A DNA stretch of 64,000 bases from Peptostreptococcaceae bacterium pGA-8 (GTDB lineage: Bacteria > Bacillota > Clostridia > Peptostreptococcales > Anaerovoracaceae). This document shows positions 57,996 to 64,000 of this stretch, piece after piece. A program made the translations under genes and the position numbers. The notes beneath the pieces are model-generated. The model was not told the DNA's origin and made no database searches. It saw nothing but the letters and a program-made list of their open reading frames with translations. Location of the stretch: the NCBI GenBank assembly GCA_900112915.1, contig FONK01000009.1:29822-93821 (forward strand), in the 5' to 3' direction. Numbering within the stretch: position 1 is the stretch's first letter; the number at the start of each line of letters is the position of its first letter.

Positions 57996-59016
57996 TACAT
58001 CTTACGATATATTAATCGGAAAAGACATAATGAAGGATGCCGGCAAGCTAATTCGTAAAAAGCTTGAACCATGCCGTGCCTCAATAGTAACGGATATGAC
58101 AGTAAACAGCATTTATGCTCAGGTTTTGGTTACGTCTCTTATCGAGGCCGGTTTTCAGGTGTCTAAAATTGTTTTTCCATCGGGGGAACACTCTAAAAAT
58201 TTAACTACATATGGAAATATCCTTGAGGCGCTGGCTGATGAAGGATTAACACGAACCGATGTAATAATCGCATTAGGTGGAGGTGTCGTCGGAGATTTAA
58301 GTGGATTTGCTGCCGCTACTTATATGAGGGGAATCAAGTATATTCAGGTCCCAACGACATACATTGCAGCTATTGATGCCTCCGTAGGCGGAAAAACAGG
58401 AATTAATCTGCTTTCAGGAAAAAATCTCGCCGGCGCTTTTTGGCAGCCTTCAATGGTAATTTGTGACTATAAGACCTTTGATACACTCCCAAGCGAAAAA
58501 ATTCTTGATGGTGCCGCTGAGGCCATTAAACATGGGGTTGTATCCGACGAAAGATTAATTGAAAAGGTTCTCCAAGGCGACTATGAATACGTAATTGAGC
58601 GTTGCGTTTCTATCAAAAAATCCATAGTCGAGGCTGACGAAAGGGACCTGGGCCTAAGACAGCTGCTGAACTTCGGTCATACAATCGGTCATGGCATTGA
58701 GAAGTTAAGCTCCTATAGCATATCCCACGGTCATGCTGTTGCAAAAGGAATGGTTGCTGAGGCAAGAGCCGCTGAAGCAATGGACTTAACTCCTAAGGGT
58801 GTGTCAAAAGCCTTATCTGACATCCTTGAAAGGGCCGGATTTGATTTGTCTATTCCATTTTCACCGGATGATATATATAAATTTGCACTTTTGGATAAAA
58901 AAATCTCAGGAGATAAAATTTCCATTGTAGCCCCTGATTCCATAGGGAAATGTCATCTTCATAAAATATCCGTGCCTGAATTGAAGAAGTTTATTCAGCT
59001 TGGATTAGAACCGTAA
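57970..59016 (+). CDS. aroB: 3-dehydroquinate synthase
   Basis: A 348-residue NAD- and zinc-dependent enzyme that cyclises DAHP to 3-dehydroquinate, the next step after aro[20 protein letters not shown], the VGGKTGINL segment, the zinc-binding EAIKHG and the [12 protein letters not shown] motif are present. AGGAG lies before ATG 57970, inside the aroF end. The pathway continues elsewhere, since no aroE, aroA or aroC is in the window. Confidence 0.96.
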   Translation: MKKFVVSTNTSYDILIGKDIMKDAGKLIRKKLEPCRASIVTDMTVNSIYAQVLVTSLIEAGFQVSKIVFPSGEHSKNLTTYGNILEALADEGLTRTDVIIALGGGVVGDLSGFAAATYMRGIKYIQVPTTYIAAIDASVGGKTGINLLSGKNLAGAFWQPSMVICDYKTFDTLPSEKILDGAAEAIKHGVVSDERLIEKVLQGDYEYVIERCVSIKKSIVEADERDLGLRQLLNFGHTIGHGIEKLSSYSISHGHAVAKGMVAEARAAEAMDLTPKGVSKALSDILERAGFDLSIPFSPDDIYKFALLDKKISGDKISIVAPDSIGKCHLHKISVPELKKFIQLGLEP

Positions 59017-59021
59017 AAATC

Positions 59022-59054
59022 AAACCCTGTGTTAAGCACAGGGTTTTCTTTTTC
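59022..59054. terminator. Bidirectional terminator between aroB and the surface protein
   Basis: AACCCTGTG/CACAGGGTT stem with a short loop that contains the minus-strand stop codon. T-rich sequence follows on the plus strand and A/T sequence on the other. Confidence 0.8.
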
Positions 59055-62000
59055 TCAAAACTAAAATCAACGCTGCCAAGGCGGCCGCTGAAAGCATTCC
59101 ATAGACTCCAAGTGGAGAATTGTCTCCTGTAACCGGTGCCTTTTTTTCAGGAACTCCCGGTTTAGCTGGTGCAGCATATTCATTTGTGAATTCAAATGCC
59201 GCTTTATCTACAACCTGACCATCCTTTGTGATTATACGTTTTGAAACTAATTCATTATCCTCGCTGGTGACCATATATGTCACTGTGTATTTTGATTCAT
59301 CGTACTTATAGTTTGCCCGGCCATCGTTTACCTCGCTAATTTCATAAACATATTTGCCCGGTTTTTCAAAGGTAATTATTCCAAATTCACTTTCACCTGA
59401 ACCTGTAATTGTAGTCGTCATTTCTGCATTATCAAAATTATTTGGCATTGGTAAAGCTTGTATACCATGAGTCAATTCACTTAATTCCGGCTTTGCTTTT
59501 AGAACGAACTTAAATTCTTCAGCCTTATCCGGGTTTCCTTTAACAATTTTCTTTACAGGAGGGTCATCAGCTTCTACAGGTGTAAAGGTGAAAACATTAT
59601 TAAATTTCATCTCCTTTACATCAGCTGCCTCACTGTCCTTAGCCTTTTCAGCTTTTTTCTGCAGCTTGGTACTATAAGTCCACTCTCCTGTATCCTTATC
59701 CTTCTTTACATTCACAGTCCACAGGTATACGCTTGTGTCATTTTTAAAATTTTCTTCCATTTCACTGGCGCCTGCGGCTTCAGTTATATAGTAAGTATAT
59801 TTCCCTTCTGCTTTAAAATTAATTGTCCCAAAAGGCTTGATTAGCTTAGCAACGCTTCTTTCAGCACCGGTATTTTCTTTCCCCTTTGCGTCCTTCGGTA
59901 GTGGCTCACTTCCGGTTACTCCTTCTATATTGTAATTAAAGCTTATGTCATTAAGCTTATCGCCGGAATCTCCGCTAATTTCCTTTATTGGAGTCGGTAC
60001 CTCGACAGGAATGCCCTTAAGAAGCCCTGCATTATAAACTAAGTATTTTGATTCTTCAACCGCCGGTGTTCCTATAGCTGAAGCTGATTTTTGATCTATC
60101 TCGGGCTTCATTGTCATATCCTTGCCGGCCTTCGTGAAGGCAATATATGAACCGTCCTCATTTAAATCAGTTGAAGGATTGTACACTATTATTTTGCAAT
60201 TATCAACCTTTCCGGAAGTTGCAGTTCCATCAATTAATCCATCAAATAAATATTTTCCCGATTTGTCAGTTTTTCCTACAACTCTTAAAACTGGTTTTTC
60301 GGTTGATATATCATATAATTCAACCTTGGCATTTTCAATCGTGGGTTCTCCTTCATCCATTACGCCGTTAAAGTTCTTATCTTCCCATACATATCCACCC
60401 AGCTTTCCCGGTGTTGCCATTGCCGCTACCGGTTCTCCTGTTATCCATGATGAGCTTGTTGAATAGTGTCTCAGGAAGTATGGTGACCATACATTTACTT
60501 TATATAAATCTTCCGCTGCAGTCTTTGTGGTATCTAATGTCAAATCAAATGTGGCTTCTACTTTATCGCCATTATCGATGGTTTTCTTATCCTCTGTACC
60601 CTTCCAAACCAATCTTACAAAGTTGATTTCGTTCAGTTCATCGGTTTTCCATCCGGACACATCGTCCTGAGAATACCATTTATTCCCTGAACTCCACTCT
60701 TCATATTTACCTGTAGCTTTCGCATTTTTTGCATATTCTACTACGAATCCTTCCGGAACATCTTTCAAAGCATTTTTTAGACTCATCGTAAATGCAAACG
60801 CCCCTTCCGGATTCATTGCTTTACCCCAGTCCTCACCCTTCTTCGGGATTGCCCAATATACAGAAATTCCCGTTGAAGGCTTAGCGGTATTATTAGCCAC
60901 GGTCAACTTATAATTTGTATCACTATACATACCCATAATGGTTGAAGGCTCCCCTTCCTTATAAGTTCTGTACCATGTATCATTCTCTGCCTTTTGTTTA
61001 ATTGATGAAGATACCTCAAGGCCTTCTGCTGCAACCAGCCTGAGCCCGTTAAGCCTGCTTAACCTCTCGCCAGTCTGTACTTTACCTGTGTTTTCTAAAT
61101 TAAATTTATTTGTATCCAGTAAAGATCTGTACCATAAATTAGGTGCATAGGTTATAGGATAGTCTGTATCTCCATTAAATTCTGCCCAAAAAACATCATC
61201 AAAGAAGCCTTCCGGATCAGATAAATTAGGTGAGTAGTCAAAGGATATCCATAGCCCGTTGTATTCATCCCCTGTGGATAATGGCATATTTGACCATGTC
61301 TTAGCCTGAATGGAAGTTCTACCTAAAAGTCTTGAATGATATTTATCAACAGGATCGGTAATTCCGGTAAAATCAAGCTTATATAATCTAGCCTTCGGGT
61401 ACTTCGCCTTTATGGCCTCTGTAGGCTCCATTTCTTTTATCTCAGGCTGAACGATGTCGCTTGGACTCTTATAATATTTATCTCTTATTGATGCGAGACT
61501 CCAATTAGTAGCCTTAGTATGAACCTTAATGTTTTCATAAGGCTCACCAAAGGGACTTATCATGTATACAGCATCAAGTAGCTGTCCATTGTAGTTGCCT
61601 TGATAATGGTGTATAGAAGTTACAACATGATTATCTTTTGATCCTGTCTTTAGAGCAACAACTTTATCCTCATATGCCAAGGTATGTCCAATGATTAAAG
61701 ATTTACCTGTTAATCCGTTATACGCTCTGCCTACAATTGTTGTATAAGCAGAATTTTGACCCTCTTTAGTTGAATTCAGCTTATCATCTGCTGTTCCCGG
61801 CAAATCACCGTTGGTATTAGCAATTTCAAGTCTATGCTCTATTGGCCCCCAATTCTTTAATTCATAAGTTTTTTCACTTAAAACTCTTCCCCAGAATTTA
61901 TAAGCTTTGGCTGTACTATGATTATTTCTTGACGGTCCATCTATCAAATAGCTTCGTGCAGGAATTGTGCTTAGATTAAATTTAAGTGACTTAATATATT

Positions 62001-63798
62001 TACCACTATCCAAAGCAACACCTAAGTCACTTAAATGGATATGGCTTGCAGTTCCTGTATAATCACTCCATTCATCATCAATTTTTCCCGTTTTACTGTC
62101 CCAAAGCTTATACTGTACCTTTTCAACTTTATGTTCTTCTATGCTCTTTGGAATTTCCTGGCTCATAACACCTACTGCATTGGTTCCCTTCCTGTCATAA
62201 TTAATGGTTAGAGTCTTTGGTGCACTGTCTGCAGTACCACGGTTTCCTAATGTGAAGTATCCGATTCCTCTTTCCTGTATGAATTCATAGCCCGGTGATC
62301 CCATGTTTAAATTATAGCCGGAATCTGATTCATAGCCGTCTGTATATTTTTTCGGGTCATCATATTTAACTAAAGAAAAAACTTCTTCATAGGCACCAAC
62401 TATGTCATAGGTCAATGAAGGGAATTTCTTACTATCAAAAGGCTCATATTCTCCTTCTTTGTAGTCTCTTCCATAATACCTTGCTTTGACATCTACAACT
62501 GAAATCTTAGCTGTTGAACCCGAAGGGAATTTTTCTTTGTCGGCAAAAGACCAGATCGGGTACACTTTTAGCTCTTCTTGCGGATAAGTTATTTTATCGT
62601 TAAAGGACCATGTATATCCTGTATATCCCTCCGGAACCGTATATCCATTTTCCGTTTTCTCACCGGCTTTAGTTTCAACAACTGCAGCACCATTATAATC
62701 AGCATCCGTTGAAAATTTCTCAAATTTTGCACCTTCCGGAGCTAAGTATGTAATAGAAAACCTTGTAAAGGCTGTTCTTTTTGTATATGTATCTCCATTG
62801 GGAATAGGGGCTGTGTAGAAAAATTCACTTCCTGACATCTCACCACCCTCTATTATTTGAGGATTATAGCTTGCTTTCCAGCCTTTTGAATAAATTTTAT
62901 TTTCATCATTTTTAATTGTAATTTTATCAAGGGTAACTTCTTTAGTAACATTACCATTAATTGACTGGCTTACAGTAATTGGAATTGAATTGGTTTTCTC
63001 CTTTGAAATCTCATCATAAAACCAAGCCGTACCGGAGTTCCACAGCTCTTTGTTATATACATCTCTAAATGCGGTAAAAATAGGAATGCTGACCTTAACA
63101 TTTTTTGCATCATTCTTTTCATCTCTTCCAAAATACTTCAGTGTAATAGTTCCGTTACTTTGATCAGTCCCTAAAACAAAAATATTTTTCTTACTGTCAT
63201 CAGTTTGCTTGTTAGGATTAATTTTTTCCTTCAATGTCAAATCCGTTCCCTTTACAGCATACTCCCGATTATAGTCCTCTCTAAAAGCAAGTCCTTTTGG
63301 GATTGAAACTTCAATGGTTTTATCAGCTCCAGCTCCAAATGTTGCTTCGATATTCAAAGTCATTCCTTCAGTATAAGTAAGATCTAAAATCTCCGTGTAA
63401 TCCTGATTTAACAGATCATATTCCTTTTCTTTGTAGTTAACAACTACTTTATCAAGGGTTGTACCCGAGCTTAAAGGCGCAGTGTCACCTTCCTTAAGGT
63501 CGACATTATCTGAAGGCGGCATTATGCCGCTACCGTCATCAGCTGCTGCTTCTTTTTCGTCCGATTTTGCCAAAGTCTCTTCTACATTTACATTTGCCAT
63601 GTCATCAGTAGTGCTGACATTATTTGGTTCTGAAATTTCCACCACAGAATCATTATCAGTCATTACTTCAACATTTTCTTTCTCTGCACCGTGGTCGCTT
63701 TCCAGTGCATAGGCCGGAAAATAGGAAAAACATACCACCATCATAAGTAACGTAGCCATAAATGATTTGCTTTTCTTAAATTTACTTTTTCTATTCAT
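59032..63798 (-). CDS. Large cell-wall-anchored surface protein with SdrD-B and pilin isopeptide domains
   Basis: A 1588-residue secreted protein. A signal peptide (1-32) is followed by a Thr/Glu/Asp-rich stretch and a long N-terminal region of beta-rich sequence I do not recognise (about 90-1125). Then come a SdrD B-like domain (about 1129-1250, GGYVWEDKNFNGVMDEGEP), two FctA/Spy0128-like pilin isopeptide domains (about 1268-1406 and 1408-1543), and a sorting signal APVTGD at about 1554 with a hydrophobic helix and RKRK tail. The A in APVTG departs from LPxTG, and sortase B (31286-32047) is a candidate enzyme. I chose ATG 63798, after GGAAGGA, not the in-frame start at 63864. It is probably an adhesin or pilus-like stalk. 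Confidence 0.9.
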   Translation of the reverse strand: MNRKSKFKKSKSFMATLLMMVVCFSYFPAYALESDHGAEKENVEVMTDNDSVVEISEPNNVSTTDDMANVNVEETLAKSDEKEAAADDGSGIMPPSDNVDLKEGDTAPLSSGTTLDKVVVNYKEKEYDLLNQDYTEILDLTYTEGMTLNIEATFGAGADKTIEVSIPKGLAFREDYNREYAVKGTDLTLKEKINPNKQTDDSKKNIFVLGTDQSNGTITLKYFGRDEKNDAKNVKVSIPIFTAFRDVYNKELWNSGTAWFYDEISKEKTNSIPITVSQSINGNVTKEVTLDKITIKNDENKIYSKGWKASYNPQIIEGGEMSGSEFFYTAPIPNGDTYTKRTAFTRFSITYLAPEGAKFEKFSTDADYNGAAVVETKAGEKTENGYTVPEGYTGYTWSFNDKITYPQEELKVYPIWSFADKEKFPSGSTAKISVVDVKARYYGRDYKEGEYEPFDSKKFPSLTYDIVGAYEEVFSLVKYDDPKKYTDGYESDSGYNLNMGSPGYEFIQERGIGYFTLGNRGTADSAPKTLTINYDRKGTNAVGVMSQEIPKSIEEHKVEKVQYKLWDSKTGKIDDEWSDYTGTASHIHLSDLGVALDSGKYIKSLKFNLSTIPARSYLIDGPSRNNHSTAKAYKFWGRVLSEKTYELKNWGPIEHRLEIANTNGDLPGTADDKLNSTKEGQNSAYTTIVGRAYNGLTGKSLIIGHTLAYEDKVVALKTGSKDNHVVTSIHHYQGNYNGQLLDAVYMISPFGEPYENIKVHTKATNWSLASIRDKYYKSPSDIVQPEIKEMEPTEAIKAKYPKARLYKLDFTGITDPVDKYHSRLLGRTSIQAKTWSNMPLSTGDEYNGLWISFDYSPNLSDPEGFFDDVFWAEFNGDTDYPITYAPNLWYRSLLDTNKFNLENTGKVQTGERLSRLNGLRLVAAEGLEVSSSIKQKAENDTWYRTYKEGEPSTIMGMYSDTNYKLTVANNTAKPSTGISVYWAIPKKGEDWGKAMNPEGAFAFTMSLKNALKDVPEGFVVEYAKNAKATGKYEEWSSGNKWYSQDDVSGWKTDELNEINFVRLVWKGTEDKKTIDNGDKVEATFDLTLDTTKTAAEDLYKVNVWSPYFLRHYSTSSSWITGEPVAAMATPGKLGGYVWEDKNFNGVMDEGEPTIENAKVELYDISTEKPVLRVVGKTDKSGKYLFDGLIDGTATSGKVDNCKIIVYNPSTDLNEDGSYIAFTKAGKDMTMKPEIDQKSASAIGTPAVEESKYLVYNAGLLKGIPVEVPTPIKEISGDSGDKLNDISFNYNIEGVTGSEPLPKDAKGKENTGAERSVAKLIKPFGTINFKAEGKYTYYITEAAGASEMEENFKNDTSVYLWTVNVKKDKDTGEWTYSTKLQKKAEKAKDSEAADVKEMKFNNVFTFTPVEADDPPVKKIVKGNPDKAEEFKFVLKAKPELSELTHGIQALPMPNNFDNAEMTTTITGSGESEFGIITFEKPGKYVYEISEVNDGRANYKYDESKYTVTYMVTSEDNELVSKRIITKDGQVVDKAAFEFTNEYAAPAKPGVPEKKAPVTGDNSPLGVYGMLSAAALAALILVLRKRKPCA

Positions 63799-63830
63799 CT
63801 TTTCATCCTTCCATTTCACTAATTTATCAA

Positions 63831-63874
63831 AAAAATAAGGCAAAATGGCGTATCTAAGATACACCTTTTGCCTT
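63831..63874 (-). promoter_or_regulatory. Strong hairpin with U-run just upstream of the surface-protein gene
   Basis: AAGGCAAAAGGTGTATC pairs with GATACGCCATTTTGCCTT (one bulge, one wobble) around a 3-nt loop, and TATTTTTT follows on the minus strand. It has the form of an intrinsic terminator 33 bases before the ATG. With the predicted start point near 63876 it would be the first structure of the mRNA, so it may be an attenuator, a 5' stabiliser, or the terminator of an upstream gene. Confidence 0.65.
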
Positions 63875-63882
63875 GCACAACA

Positions 63883-64000
<118 letters not shown>

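Overview
The window looks like chromosome from an amino-acid-fermenting anaerobe of the class Clostridia. The evidence is a complete oxidative ornithine-degradation cluster (ord, ortA, ortB, oraS, oraE, a MutL-type reactivase, orr), butyrate kinase, a butyryl/acetate-type CoA-transferase, a sigma-54 enhancer-binding regulator, sortase B with a cell-wall-anchored surface protein, moderate-to-low GC, and GAGG-type ribosome binding sites with occasional TTG and GTG starts. The family Anaerovoracaceae (old Clostridiales Family XIII) would fit, but the sequence alone does not fix it. I saw no rRNA, tRNA or CRISPR array.

Layout. Bases 1-3509 are an AT-rich accessory remnant: a small resolvase, an AbiE-type toxin-antitoxin pair with a palindromic operator, and a C-terminally shortened large serine recombinase. 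Bases 3824-13315 carry a CoA-transferase, a stand-alone glycyl-radical-like domain, a PspC peptide, purB-purA-alr, an alanine/sodium symporter, a DUF2284 protein and birA. Bases 13466-16307 hold a methionine importer operon (metN-metI-metQ) behind an unannotated leader: promoter, 33-codon ORF with ten Met and two Cys codons, then an intrinsic terminator. Bases 16375-20735 are a cobamide-assembly operon (cobT, cobU, cobS, a second CobU-like gene, a phosphatase, a TIM-barrel protein). Bases 21039-24703 hold an EamA transporter, an HD protein and a purine permease with a phosphoribosyltransferase. Bases 24758-31268 are a full pst-phoU-phoP-phoR phosphate operon with a Pho-box-like promoter. Bases 31286-36122 hold sortase B, a FemAB ligase, a phosphohexomutase and a MerR-YbjQ pair. 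Bases 36175-48081 are the ornithine regulon. Bases 48151-59016 hold housekeeping genes (rlmH, walJ-like, rnhA, a CofE-like gene), an ECF importer with a DUF4430 lipoprotein, and aroF-aroB. Bases 59032-64000 hold a 1588-residue surface protein whose promoter abuts a TCTG tetranucleotide tract running off the window.

How the parts connect. The ornithine pathway consumes D-ornithine through the adenosylcobalamin- and PLP-dependent mutase OraSE. The cob operon and the putative corrinoid ECF importer could supply the cofactor, and the MutL-type protein could re-activate the mutase. A sigma-54 promoter and three copies of one palindrome (two upstream of ord, one on the regulator's own promoter) tie the cluster to its regulator. 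Acetyl-CoA from OrtAB could feed butyrate formation by the kinase or the CoA-transferase.

Most novel signals: (1) the Met/Cys-rich leader ORF with terminator ahead of metNIQ, which reads as ribosome-mediated attenuation where a SAM riboswitch or T-box would be expected; (2) the TCTG tract supplying the -35 region of a surface-protein promoter; (3) the stand-alone NrdD-type glycyl-radical domain; (4) two CobU-like genes that each lack what the other keeps; (5) short tandem duplications recurring at gene junctions.
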